DNA of 64,000 nucleotides from an uncultured Campylobacter sp. (GTDB lineage: Bacteria; Campylobacterota; Campylobacteria; Campylobacterales; Campylobacteraceae), in NCBI RefSeq assembly GCF_963526985.1, contig NZ_CAURPW010000003.1, positions 124,001-188,000 on the forward strand. The letters are read 5' to 3'. Below the pieces are notes generated by a model. It made no database searches, was not told the DNA's origin, and saw only the letters and a list, made by a program, of their open reading frames with translations. Each line of letters begins with the position of its first letter. Position 1 is the first letter of the stretch. Shown here one piece after another: positions 1 to 8,271 of this stretch. The position numbers and the translations under genes were made by a program.

Positions 1-2223
1 ATCGGATCCATATCAATGTCAAAGCCGTGTGCGGCGCAGATGCGAGCGGCTTTTATGAGCGGAGCGTGCGAGACGCAGCGCAGCAAAATCTCAAAGCGAA
101 ATTTACCGCCCAAAATCTCGACTCCGCACTTGCCGTATCCGACTATTTCAAGCGAAGATTCTACGGCGCGTAAATTTTCAAGCTCGGATACGCAAATTTC
201 AAGCCTTTGTCTTGCCACTTGCTCGCTTTTTTCAGAAACGACAACGCGCAAAAGTCTAGTAAACGGCGGATATATCGGCTCTCTAGCGAGCATCTCCTCC
301 TCCAGAAACGCGTCATAATCCTCGATAAAATTTTCAAAAAACTCCCGCTGCCTGCTTTGCACCACTACGCGCCCAAGCCCCGCGCGCCCGGCTCTGCCGG
401 CTACTTGCATGGCAAGAGCCAGCGTCCGCTCTCTGGCGCGAAAATCGGGAAAGCTCAAAAGATCGTCCACACCCATGATGACGGCCAAATCTACGTTATG
501 GTAGTCGTGCCCTTTGCTCAGCATCTGCGTGCCGACAAGCGCGTCTATCTCGCCCGCGTTAAAGGCCTTTAGCGTCTTTTCGAGCTTGTTTTGCGTCGTG
601 ATCTCGTCGCGATCGAATTTCTCGATCCTAGCCGCAGGAAACGCTGAGCGCAAGGCTTCCGTTAGCTCGTCGGTGCCGATTTTTTTTGCTTCGATCATCT
701 GGCTACCGCACTTCTCGCACGAGCACGTCGCGGCCGCCGTAAAGCCGCAGTACTGGCACTTTAGCAGATTTCGCTTTTTATAAAAGCTCATCCCGACGCT
801 ACAAAACGGGCACTTTATCGTGCTGCCGCACTCGCGGCACGATAGATAACGGAAATTTGCGCGCGTGGGTAGGAAAACGACCGCCTGTTTGCCGCCCGCA
901 AAACTCGCCGCAAGCTCGTCCAGCACAACGCCGCTTAGCCCCGTCTCGCTCTCGTCGTAGATAAATTTTTTCTCGCTTTTAAAAAACGTGCCTTTTAGCC
1001 TAAAATGCGGCTGTTTAGCAAAGCTGGTTACACTTGGCGTCGCAGAGCCTAGCACGACTTTTACGTCAAATTTGCTCGCGAGAAATATCGCGAGGTCGCG
1101 GGCATTGTAATGCGGATTTTGCGCGGATTTGTAGCTGTCGTCGTGCTCCTCGTCGACGATGATTAGCCCAAGCTCGCTAAAGGGCAAAAATAGCGCCGAG
1201 CGCGCGCCGGCGATCAAATTTATCTCGCGACTCTGAAACTTTTGCAGTATCTCGCCGCGCTTTTTGGGCGTGATTTTAGAGTGCCACACGCCGAATTTTT
1301 CGCCAAAATAGCTCTTTAGCCGCTTCGTCATCTGCGGCGTTAGCGAGATTTCGGGCATCAAAAGCAAAACCTGTTTGCCTTCAAGCAGATATTCGCGAAT
1401 GAGCGAAAAATAAATCTCGCTTTTACCGCTCCCCGTATCGCCGAAAATAAGGCTGGTTTTACGGCTTTTGGCAAAATTTAGCGCTTCTTGCTGGCCTTGG
1501 TTTAGGCTCGGGGCTTTTAAAAAGGTTTTAGGCTCTAGTTCGTCGCTTAAATTTAGCGTTTCAAAGGACTTTTTGCCTGCGACCGATTCTTGGCGGTTTA
1601 TCAAATTTAGCGTTTGTTTTTGATTTTGAGCCGTTTGTGGCGACGAAGCGCCCGCCGATAAATTTGCCTCCGTCAAAGTCGTGTCGCCGTTTTGGCTAGC
1701 GTTTTTGGCAAAATTTGGTTTGAAATTTGCTTGGAATGCGCTAGCCTTAGATACGCCGGCCAATCCAAAATCCAAATCGCTAATCTGCGGGGCATCGTTT
1801 GGCTCTATAAGTAAATTTCGCCCCTCTTTTTTACGGATTTTGGCGTTTAAATTTAAGTCGTTATTATCGTCCAAAGTCCGCTCGTTCGCATTTTTTTCGC
1901 AAAACGCCGGACACGGCGCGCCTATGTCAAGCGGAGTAAAAAGCCCTGCGGCTACGGATAAATTTACGGCGTAATAATGCGAGATAAACCTCAGCAGCGA
2001 AATCTGAATCCGAGTTAAAGTCTGCGCGCGCACGGCTGATATCTGGGCGGTTTTAAAGCTAGGCTTTGAGACTTGCCCAAAAACGTAGCCTAGCGTTTCT
2101 TTGCCTCTAACCGTAACCGTAACCGCGCAAAAAGGCTCTAAATCACCGCCGTAGCGATAAGTGAGCGGCGCTAAATTTAACCCGCTTAACAAAATTTCAT
2201 AGTATTTTATCTCATCTTCGCAC
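1..2223 (-). CDS. priA: Primosomal protein N' (PriA), 3' end outside window
   Basis: Replication-restart helicase that reloads the replisome at stalled forks. Reading right to left, the translation starts MCEDEIKYYEILLSGLN at a GTG with AAAAGG six bases upstream; an in-frame TAA further upstream rules out a longer start. An N-terminal 3'-end-binding domain is followed by helicase motifs: GDTGSGKSE (Walker A, near 1400-1440), DEEHDD (near 1160), GSATPS (near 1050) and the motif V/VI region ending QVAGRAGRAG. Four CxxC-type pairs (CRECG, CPFC, CQYCG, CEKCG, about 690-850) form the zinc module. The last readable residues, DIDMDP, resemble the usual PriA C-terminus, so little is missing. At least 741 codons is long for an epsilonproteobacterial PriA (about 610-620 from memory). 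The excess is a low-complexity linker near 1520-1930. Identification is certain; the linker's meaning is not. Confidence 0.95.
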
Positions 2224-3078
2224 ACGGCTTGCCTTTTGTATATTTTGATATTAGTCGGTTTTTAAATCCGCATTTTACAATAATAATCCCAAAAATAGTC
2301 AGTTTCGGCAGCGGCTTAAATTTACGCGCGGCTTGCGGCAGGAGGTGCGATTTGCGCTCCGCAAAGCTATGCCAAAGTTTATTTTGTAGTCGGCGCTTCG
2401 CCTGATTGTCGCTTCTCGTAATCTACCTTTTTATTATCTTGCCTTGTTATGTCAAATTTACCCCTCGGCTAGCGGCTTTGCTAAATTTAGCAAATCTTAG
2501 CTCAGCTATTTTAACGCTTAAATTTAACGTGTTTTGTTTAAATTTAGGCCGTTTGCGAAGTTAAATTCGGTATTATAAATTTGGCGGCAGTATTTATTTT
2601 TACCTCGGACGGAGTCGGTTGCTAATTATTACCGATCGGCCGTTTTGGCTCGCGACTCAAATTTATCTAGCCTGCGCTTCATTACGCCGGTTTTATCTCC
2701 ACACCAGCGGTTTTAAATTTGTTCTCTAACCTGTATCGCTCTTTAAAATCACTTAAATTCGGTATTTATGTTCAGTTGGATCTCGCTAAATTATTCGTTT
2801 GCTTCGTTAATCCCGTTTCCTTGCTATCATTGCATTATTATACGTAAAGTCGCGATAGCATGTATTGTGACCTATAGAGTCGCGCGGCTTCGGCTATTTT
2901 TGCAGATACTATGCCTAGCCTATATCCGCCTAATTGCTTCTATAGTAGCGACTAAATGGCATGTAAAAAGGCAATGACGTACTCAAATGGCGGCCTTTTT
3001 GTCTGATTTCATGCCAACCAAACCGCTGCAACTTTGATTTAATATTTTTTACTTTTATAGGATTATGCAGTAAGCCAG

Positions 3079-3114
3079 AAAAGGCGTGAAGCAAAACCGA
3101 CTTTGACGCCTTTT
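3079..3114. repeat. Inverted repeat, 9-bp arms
   Basis: AAAAGGCGT (3079-3087) pairs perfectly with ACGCCTTTT (3106-3114) around an 18-base loop. Read on plus, the second arm ends in four T, so it could be a weak terminator. No gene ends nearby on that strand. Confidence 0.5.
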
Positions 3115-3688
3115 ATGCACATCTGCCGCAAAAAAGGTTGCTACGCTTAAGCTTAACTCGGCTATTTTCTTGAGAAGCATTTGCAAAAAACTTATTTTAC
3201 CCATAATATTATATCTTTTAATTTTTGGAATTGCCATGTATCTTAAGCGGCAATTTTTACTTAAACGGACTTATATAAAAATAACATTTTACATTACAAC
3301 CAAGCTTTGTAGTAAGTAAAACAAGGCGAACATAAGAGCTAAAGCGGCCCATAATTTGAGTATATAAAATATTGCTAGGTCGCAAGTTTTAATTTCTTGT
3401 TTTTTTAGTTTTTTATGCCACGTATGCCCGAATTATAATTTTTTGCTTACCAATCAATCATTTGTATTTTAATATTTATTCTGCCGCCAAGCCGTAACCA
3501 AAATAGCAAAAATACAATTGAATAATCGCTAAAAAATTTAAAAATCAATGGAGTATATTTGCAAAAGGCATACATAATTAAAATTCGTTTTTAGTCTTTA
3601 AGAAAATTTAGTTTATTTATGGAAAAAATAAGTTACAAAAAACGATATAGCATAGAGTATATTTTAGAAGTTTAAAAGCCATCAAGAA

Positions 3689-3716
3689 TTCGGCTACATT
3701 TTAAAATATAGCCGAA
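3689..3716. repeat. 28-bp near-perfect palindrome
   Basis: TTCGGCTA (3689-3696) and TAGCCGAA (3709-3716) enclose ATTTTAAAAT, itself a palindrome. The whole 28 bases are self-complementary except for one C/A pair. It lies downstream of the third prepilin gene. It could be a bidirectional terminator or a protein-binding site; flanking T-runs are weak on both strands. Confidence 0.55.
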
Positions 3717-3767
3717 AAATCTTATCTTTGATGTTAATTAAATTTTGGGTAAATTTTCATAGTAGTA

Positions 3768-3798
3768 TACAAACGGTCTAGGACTCAAGCCGTTTGTA
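3768..3798 (-). terminator. Possible terminator of the third prepilin gene
   Basis: TACAAACGG (3768-3776) and CCGTTTGTA (3790-3798) form a 9-bp stem with a 13-base loop, 18 bases past the stop codon of the prepilin gene ending at 3817. There is no clear U-tract, so efficiency is uncertain. Confidence 0.45.
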
Positions 3799-3816
3799 AC
3801 CTTTTTAAAAAGCCGC

Positions 3817-4212
3817 CTACTCCGTAAGTGCCTTACACAACGACTGACTATGAGGGCAGTCAAACGTACCATTTCTAGAATCGTAAGTAAATAATACTGT
3901 TTTTGAACCTAGTTTAAAAGTATAATTGTTACCGCTTTTTGTCCAGTCTTTTGCACCGCCTTGAATCACGTCATCAAAAGGTACTGAACTACTAGTTTTT
4001 TCGAGCTGAGCAGGATAACCAAAACTACCTCTCATCATATTTGCACTGTATTTATTGATTATACCGCTTCTTATAGAAGCTACATTATTTCTAGCTCTAG
4101 CAATCAAAGCATCATCTCTAGTAGCAAATATCTTAACCCCCGCTATACTAGCCAAAATACCTAAAACAACGATAACAAAAACAAGCTCAAGCATCGTAAA
4201 ACCACGTCTCAT
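3817..4212 (-). CDS. Prepilin-type protein (third of three)
   Basis: A 131-residue protein with a class III/type IV prepilin leader: MRRG then FTMLELVFVIVVLGILA, giving the peptidase cleavage site after Gly4 and the conserved Glu at mature position 5. The hydrophobic helix covers about residues 5-27. Next comes ATRDDA, shared with the two upstream paralogues. The C-terminal part has two Cys (FDCPHSQSLC), which could form a disulfide. The ATG is preceded by AGAGGA at normal spacing, and a possible -10 TAAAAT lies at 4235-4240. Probable role: minor pilin or pseudopilin of a type II secretion/DNA-uptake (Cts-like) machine. No assembly ATPase, secretin or peptidase gene is in the window, so the machine is inferred. 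Confidence 0.85.
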   Translation of the reverse strand: MRRGFTMLELVFVIVVLGILASIAGVKIFATRDDALIARARNNVASIRSGIINKYSANMMRGSFGYPAQLEKTSSSVPFDDVIQGGAKDWTKSGNNYTFKLGSKTVLFTYDSRNGTFDCPHSQSLCKALTE

Positions 4213-4261
4213 ACTATATCCTCTTTATTTCTACATTTTAGTGTAAAAATCATATAAAATA

Positions 4262-4290
4262 AAGCGCCTTATTTCAACATAAGACGCTTA
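4262..4290 (-). terminator. Terminator after the second prepilin gene
   Basis: Read on minus, an 11-bp stem (AAGCGTCTTAT with ATAAGGCGCTT, one G:U pair, 6-base loop) is followed by TTATTTTA. It lies about 33 bases past the stop of the prepilin gene ending at 4324. Good intrinsic terminator. Confidence 0.75.
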
Positions 4291-4323
4291 AAAATCAAAA
4301 TAACTTCAATATCTCGTTATTTT

Positions 4324-4770
4324 TCAATACCTCACATGCCCTTGCCCTAAATTTATAGGACTAGCGACAAGAATGTCACGAGTTAGCTCTTGGGCAGTTA
4401 CACACGCACTGTTGCCCCCGGTTATACCTATAACTTTTAGTATAGGGCTGCCAACTTCTATACCCTTACTAGGATCTACATCGCTAGCAGTAGCATTAGC
4501 TACGGATAGTTGGAAGCAGTCAGAGTCTTTTACTTTTATTTTGCCGTCATTGTCTATTACTATATTTGACATAGATTTTATGTCAGTAAAAGAGCCGGTC
4601 GAGGTATAGTAGCTGAGTATATCCATTACGGCCACAGCGACATTGCTGGCTGCAGTAGAGGCCTGCGCATCGTCCCTGGTGGCGTTTAGTCTAGGGATAG
4701 CTACTACAGCCAAGATGCCTATTATTAAAATAACGAAAATAAGTTCTATTAAAGTAAACGCCGCTTTCAA
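4324..4770 (-). CDS. Prepilin-type protein (second of three), TTG start
   Basis: I place the start at the TTG at 4770, not the ATG at 4800. AAAGGA sits six bases before this TTG, and it gives the compact leader MKAA before FTLIELIFVILIIGILA. The residue before the cleavage site is therefore Ala rather than Gly, as in the first and third paralogues. The 148-residue protein then has VAIPRLNATRDDA, strongly like the neighbouring paralogue, and two Cys (near DCF and SACV) that may pair. Expected to be inserted in the inner membrane and cleaved/methylated by a PilD-type peptidase. Function beyond pilin/pseudopilin is unknown. The terminator of the first gene is just upstream, so this gene needs readthrough or its own promoter. 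Confidence 0.85.
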   Translation of the reverse strand: MKAAFTLIELIFVILIIGILAVVAIPRLNATRDDAQASTAASNVAVAVMDILSYYTSTGSFTDIKSMSNIVIDNDGKIKVKDSDCFQLSVANATASDVDPSKGIEVGSPILKVIGITGGNSACVTAQELTRDILVASPINLGQGHVRY

Positions 4771-4803
4771 GTCATTTCCTTTAAGATGTATTTTCATCAC
4801 AAA

Positions 4804-4842
4804 TAAAAAAAGCCCAAATTCGCTCTAGGCAAATTTGGGCTT
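4804..4842 (-). terminator. Strong terminator between prepilin genes
   Basis: AAGCCCAAATT (4810-4820) and AAATTTGGGCTT (4831-4842) form a GC-containing stem that, read on minus, is followed by a run of seven T. It terminates the gene ending at 4873. Confidence 0.9.
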
Positions 4843-4872
4843 AACATTTTGTGAGCTAAAAGTAGGAACCTA

Positions 4873-5295
4873 TTAGTATTGAACGCCTACGCCACCGAAT
4901 TTTAGCTTGCCACCGTCTCTAGCAATTTTAGCATTTAGTTCAGCTAGACCAGGAAGTTGCCATAGTCTGTGGCAGCTACCATCGGTAGTAGCATTATTTA
5001 CTGTTACAGTTACCTCACCGGTAGCATTGTTTGTTGTTCCAACTATAAAACAACTTTTATCTTTAATCTTAACAGGGCTAGATACACCAGTCATATCAGC
5101 TAACGACGCAGAGAAACCAGCCTGAGACGTATAGTACGTGCCAAGGTCAGAAACCATAGTTTGGATGTTTGTAGCAGCTTTTGAAACCTCTGCATCATCA
5201 CGAGTCGCAGCTAGTCTTGGGATAGCAACAGCAGCTAGGATACCTAAAATAACGATCACGAAGATCAACTCGATCATTGTAAAACCTTTTCTCAT
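4873..5295 (-). CDS. Prepilin-type protein (first of three)
   Basis: A 140-residue protein with a textbook leader: MRKG then FTMIELIFVIVILGILAAVAIP. The conserved Glu5 and hydrophobic helix are followed by RLAATRDDAEVSKAATN. Two Cys (KSCF and GSCH) may form a disulfide. The ATG has a strong AAGGAG seven bases upstream, a sigma-70-like -10 (TATATAAT) and a palindromic 5' leader, so this is likely the best-expressed of the three. It probably is a major pseudopilin of the type II secretion-like system used by Campylobacter for DNA uptake, or a related fibre. That assignment rests on the N-terminus only. Confidence 0.88.
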   Translation of the reverse strand: MRKGFTMIELIFVIVILGILAAVAIPRLAATRDDAEVSKAATNIQTMVSDLGTYYTSQAGFSASLADMTGVSSPVKIKDKSCFIVGTTNNATGEVTVTVNNATTDGSCHRLWQLPGLAELNAKIARDGGKLKFGGVGVQY

Positions 5296-5317
5296 ATGAG
5301 ACTCCTTGTGTTTATTT

Positions 5318-5335
5318 CTGCATACATTTATGCAG
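5318..5335 (-). promoter_or_regulatory. Stem-loop at the 5' end of the prepilin mRNA
   Basis: CTGCATA and TATGCAG form a perfect 7-bp stem around a 4-base loop. It starts about nine bases after the -10 element, so it should fall at the very 5' end of the transcript, ahead of the ribosome binding site. Likely a stability hairpin, or a dyad operator; the sequence cannot separate these. Confidence 0.55.
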
Positions 5336-5343
5336 TTGGCGGA

Positions 5344-5351
5344 ATTATATA
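5344..5351 (-). promoter_or_regulatory. -10 element of the prepilin promoter
   Basis: Read on minus this is TATATAAT, within an AT-rich stretch and without an obvious -35, as usual for Campylobacter sigma-70 promoters. It is about 50 bases upstream of the ATG at 5295. The rest of 5352-5608 shows no gene. Confidence 0.65.
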
Positions 5352-5608
5352 TATAAAATACTTAAAAAAATATAAATTTATAAAAAATCAATGCAAATTT
5401 TACGAAAAACGTGAATAAATAGCCTATTTTAGCCCTTGATCGCTACTTTATCGTCCGCAAAACGCCTATAAAAGTCTAAAATATAGACAAACACATCGCA
5501 CTAAAAACATAAAAAGCCAAGCAAATGCAGTAAAGCGCGCTCTTAAAAATACACCAAAAGCCTAAAAAGCAGACTACGGCGACGGAAAATGTATAAATTT
5601 AGATATTT

Positions 5609-5833
5609 TTAGTTAAATTCTTTAGTTAGCTTTTGCGCCAAAGAGCGCAGTTCGCGCTCGCGCTGGTAGTTCTCGTAGCATTTTTGCACGTAGGCGCTAA
5701 GCAGTTCCTTAACGTCTAGGCATCTCTTCCCCCCGGTAAACGTCTCCCACTCTTTTTCAAAGCTTTGGGCAAATTCATCCTCGAGGCTTATATTATAGGA
5801 TGTGGATGCTATCTTTACCGTTATTTTTTTCAT
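5609..5833 (-). CDS. Small ZapA-like protein (tentative)
   Basis: A 74-residue protein beginning MKKITVKIASTSYNISLEDE. This resembles the beta-strand head of the cell-division factor ZapA, and the C-terminal half is charged and helical (CYENYQRERELRSLAQKL), as in ZapA's dimerising coil. It is shorter than typical ZapA (about 100 residues). It follows the coiled-coil gene upstream by 18 bases and is probably co-transcribed. If correct it would bind FtsZ at midcell. The resemblance is weak, so an unclassified conserved protein is equally possible. Confidence 0.55.
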   Translation of the reverse strand: MKKITVKIASTSYNISLEDEFAQSFEKEWETFTGGKRCLDVKELLSAYVQKCYENYQRERELRSLAQKLTKEFN

Positions 5834-5851
5834 TAGTCGCGTCGCCTAAAT

Positions 5852-6085
5852 TTACTTTCCCAGCACCGCTTCGATCTTGCGGATGACGTCGTCGCTCTCG
5901 GTGTTTTTGGTTCTTAGGTCTTCTTCTAGGCGCGCGATTTGGTTTGTTTTGGCTTCGTTTTGGGCTTTGACGCTGATTAGTTCGTTGCGTAGAGACTCGT
6001 TTTCTTCGCAGATTTCGTTATATCTAGCCAGCAGGTCGTTTACCTTGTCGGTTAGGGTATTTAACACTTTATCGTTATCAAACAT
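5852..6085 (-). CDS. Small coiled-coil protein, ZapB-like
   Basis: I start this at the ATG at 6085, preceded by AAGGA; a longer open frame to 6349 would run antisense through uvrB and is rejected. The 77 residues (MFDNDKVLNTLTDKVNDLLARY...) form an almost continuous heptad pattern with many Glu, Leu and Asn, typical of ZapB/DUF904-type cytoplasmic coiled coils. It is paired with the ZapA-like gene downstream, which supports a division-associated role by context only. It is transcribed divergently from uvrB. Confidence 0.65.
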   Translation of the reverse strand: MFDNDKVLNTLTDKVNDLLARYNEICEENESLRNELISVKAQNEAKTNQIARLEEDLRTKNTESDDVIRKIEAVLGK

Positions 6086-6103
6086 CTTTTTCCTTAGTTT
6101 TGG

Positions 6104-6109
6104 TATAAT
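6104..6109 (+). promoter_or_regulatory. -10 element of the uvrB promoter
   Basis: TATAAT preceded by TTTGG, 43 bases upstream of the uvrB ATG. The ribosome binding site AAGG precedes the ATG at 6153. Confidence 0.6.
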
Positions 6110-6152
6110 TTTATGTAATTGTAACAAAAAAAGCTGATTTTTAAGGTAAAAA

Positions 6153-8129
6153 ATGAAAAATTTTGAAATTTCGTCCAAATTTAGCCCGAGCGAGGACCAG
6201 GCCCGCGCGGTCGCTAATATCGTAGCCTCTGTAAGATCGGGCAATAAGTACCAAACGCTTCTAGGCGTAACTGGCTCGGGCAAGACCTTTACGATGGCAA
6301 ACGTCATAAAAGAGCTAAATATGCCAACGCTAATCATGACGCATAACAAATCCCTCGCCGCGCAGCTTTATAGCGAATTTAAGGGCTTTTTCCCTAAAAA
6401 TCACGTGGAGTATTTCATCAGCTACTACGACTACTATCAGCCCGAGGCCTACATCCCGCGTCAAGACCTTTTTATCGAAAAAGACAGCTCCGTAAACGAA
6501 GAGCTCGAGCGTCTGCGCCTCTCTGCGACGGCTAGTTTGCTCAGCTTTGGCGACGTCGTGTGCGTGGCGTCGGTGTCGGCCAACTACGGTTTAGGCAATC
6601 CTAGCGAATACCAAGGCATGGTCGCATATCTGGGCGTGGGCGAAAAAATCAATCAGCGCGCGCTGCTGCAAAAGCTCGTCGATATGGGTTACAAGCGAAA
6701 CGATAACTACTTCGATAGAGGCGACTTTCGCGTAAACGGCGACGTGGTGGACGTCTATCCCGCATACTGGGGCGACGAGGCTCTTCGCATCGAGTTTTTC
6801 GGCGACGAGATCGACGCGATGTATCACTTTGACGTACTGGAAAATAAAAAGCTAAAAGACGTGGGCAAATTTACGCTTTATGCCACGAGTCAGTTCATCG
6901 TGGGCGCAGATCGCTTAAAAATCGCCATCAAACAGATAGAAGAGGAGCTAGAAGAGCGGCTAAAAGAATTTAACGACCAAGGCAAACTCGTAGAGGCGCA
7001 GCGCCTAAAACAACGAGTGGAATTTGACCTAGAGATGATGAGTAGCACGGGCATGTGCAAGGGCATCGAAAACTACGCGCGCCATCTAACGGGGCAAAAG
7101 GCGGGAGAGACGCCCTACTCGATGTTTGATTATTTCGAGCTAGGCGGCAAGGACTACCTGGTCATCGTGGACGAAAGCCACGTGAGCCTGCCGCAGTTTC
7201 GCGGTATGTACGCGGGCGACCGCAGCCGCAAAGAGGTGCTGGTGGAGTACGGCTTTCGCCTCCCGTCCGCGCTTGATAACCGTCCGCTTAAATTTGACGA
7301 GTTTATAAACAAACGCGCTAAATTTCTTTTCGTCTCGGCGACCCCGAACGAATACGAGATAAGTTTAAGCTGCGGCCACGTTTACGAGCAAATTTTACGC
7401 CCGACGGGACTGCTTGATCCCTTGATCGAGATAAAAGACAGCGAAAATCAGGTGGAAATTTTATTTGACGAGGCGAAAAAAACCATCGAGAGAAACGAGC
7501 GCGTGCTAGTCACCGTGCTAACCAAAAAGATGGCCGAGGAGCTCAGCCGCTACTACACCGAGCTTGGCATCAAGGTCAAATACATGCACTCAGACATCGA
7601 CGCCGTCGAGCGAAACGAGATCATCCGCGGGCTAAGAGGATGCGAGTTTGATATGCTCATCGGCATAAATTTGCTAAGAGAAGGGCTTGACCTGCCCGAG
7701 GTTAGCCTCATAGCTATCATGGACGCCGATAAGGAGGGCTTTTTGCGCTCGACGACGAGCCTAATCCAAACGATGGGGCGCGCGGCTAGAAACGTAAACG
7801 GCCGGGTGCTGATGTTTGCCAAAAAGATCACCAAATCCATGCAAGAAGCGATGGATACGACGCTAGCTCGCCGCAAGATGCAGGATGAGTACAACCGCGC
7901 TCACGGCATCACGCCACGCTCAGCCAGCCGAAATATCGAGGAGAGCCTGCACGTCGAGGATGAGGGCGAGATATATAAACGCGGCAAAAATCTGGAAAAA
8001 ATGCCTGCCACTGAGCGAGCGAGCATAATCAAAGAGCTAAGAAAGCAGATGCTAGAAGCTGCCGAGCAGCTGGAGTTTGAAAAGGCGGCGGCGCTGCGAG
8101 ATGAAATCGCCAAGATACGTAAATTGTGA
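6153..8129 (+). CDS. uvrB: Excinuclease ABC subunit B (UvrB)
   Basis: Damage-verifying subunit of UvrABC nucleotide excision repair. The 658 residues match the family length. Visible features: Walker A LGVTGSGKTFT (about 37-47), the aromatic beta-hairpin YFISYYDYYQPEAYIP (about 87-102) that is threaded between DNA strands, Walker B-type DESH, motif III VSATP, motif VI QTMGRAARN, and a C-terminal UVR motif (about 620-655) that contacts UvrC or UvrA. A -10 element and AAGG site precede the ATG. The stop codon is immediately followed by a dispersed repeat copy rather than a conventional terminator. Nothing suggests damage to the gene. Confidence 0.98.
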   Translation: MKNFEISSKFSPSEDQARAVANIVASVRSGNKYQTLLGVTGSGKTFTMANVIKELNMPTLIMTHNKSLAAQLYSEFKGFFPKNHVEYFISYYDYYQPEAYIPRQDLFIEKDSSVNEELERLRLSATASLLSFGDVVCVASVSANYGLGNPSEYQGMVAYLGVGEKINQRALLQKLVDMGYKRNDNYFDRGDFRVNGDVVDVYPAYWGDEALRIEFFGDEIDAMYHFDVLENKKLKDVGKFTLYATSQFIVGADRLKIAIKQIEEELEERLKEFNDQGKLVEAQRLKQRVEFDLEMMSSTGMCKGIENYARHLTGQKAGETPYSMFDYFELGGKDYLVIVDESHVSLPQFRGMYAGDRSRKEVLVEYGFRLPSALDNRPLKFDEFINKRAKFLFVSATPNEYEISLSCGHVYEQILRPTGLLDPLIEIKDSENQVEILFDEAKKTIERNERVLVTVLTKKMAEELSRYYTELGIKVKYMHSDIDAVERNEIIRGLRGCEFDMLIGINLLREGLDLPEVSLIAIMDADKEGFLRSTTSLIQTMGRAARNVNGRVLMFAKKITKSMQEAMDTTLARRKMQDEYNRAHGITPRSASRNIEESLHVEDEGEIYKRGKNLEKMPATERASIIKELRKQMLEAAEQLEFEKAAALRDEIAKIRKL

Positions 8130-8271
8130 ACGGCTTGTCTTTTTCCGCCATACTTCGTTACCGGCTCATTCGGCTTCGGTCACGGACAACTAGTCCGCTC
8201 CCTCGCCTCGATCGCCGTTGCCTCGTCTGACGAAAAAATACTTCGCCTTATCGTTTTGCGTTCAAATTTGG
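8128..8271 (-). repeat. Dispersed intergenic repeat, copy A
   Basis: Read on minus, this begins CCAAATTTGAACGCAAAACG, continues ATAAGGCGAAGTATTTTT, and ends GAAGTAT plus AAAAAGAC. Copy B at 10320-10528 has the same start and end and a partly shared interior (GACGAGG, GGGAG, TTGTCSGT, GACCGA, GCCGAAT). The end overlaps the uvrB stop codon. No coding function is apparent. Confidence 0.8.

Larger units (their letters stand above)
2224..3816. other. 1.6-kb gene-free region with inverted repeats
   Basis: No convincing gene is visible on either strand between priA and the prepilin genes. The first 500 bases have near-average base composition and many AAATTT words; from about 3240 the DNA becomes AT-rich. 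Short ORFs exist (for example 2768-2977 on plus, 3055-3237 on minus) but have no ribosome binding site, recognisable domain or Campylobacter-like codon pattern. The region does hold inverted repeats, listed separately at 3079-3114, 3689-3716 and 3768-3798. It may be a decayed gene region or an unrecognised RNA locus. Confidence 0.5.

Noticed and set aside
2768..2977. 69-codon plus-strand ORF, hydrophobic
   Set aside because: No ribosome binding site, no domain, repeated Tyr/Ile from AT-rich DNA; probably chance.
3055..3237. 60-codon minus-strand ORF
   Set aside because: Lies across the 3079-3114 inverted repeat and has no ribosome binding site or family.
5852..6349. Longer frame of the coiled-coil gene (165 codons)
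   Set aside because: Its first 88 codons are antisense to the uvrB start and promoter; the ATG at 6085 has a proper binding site.
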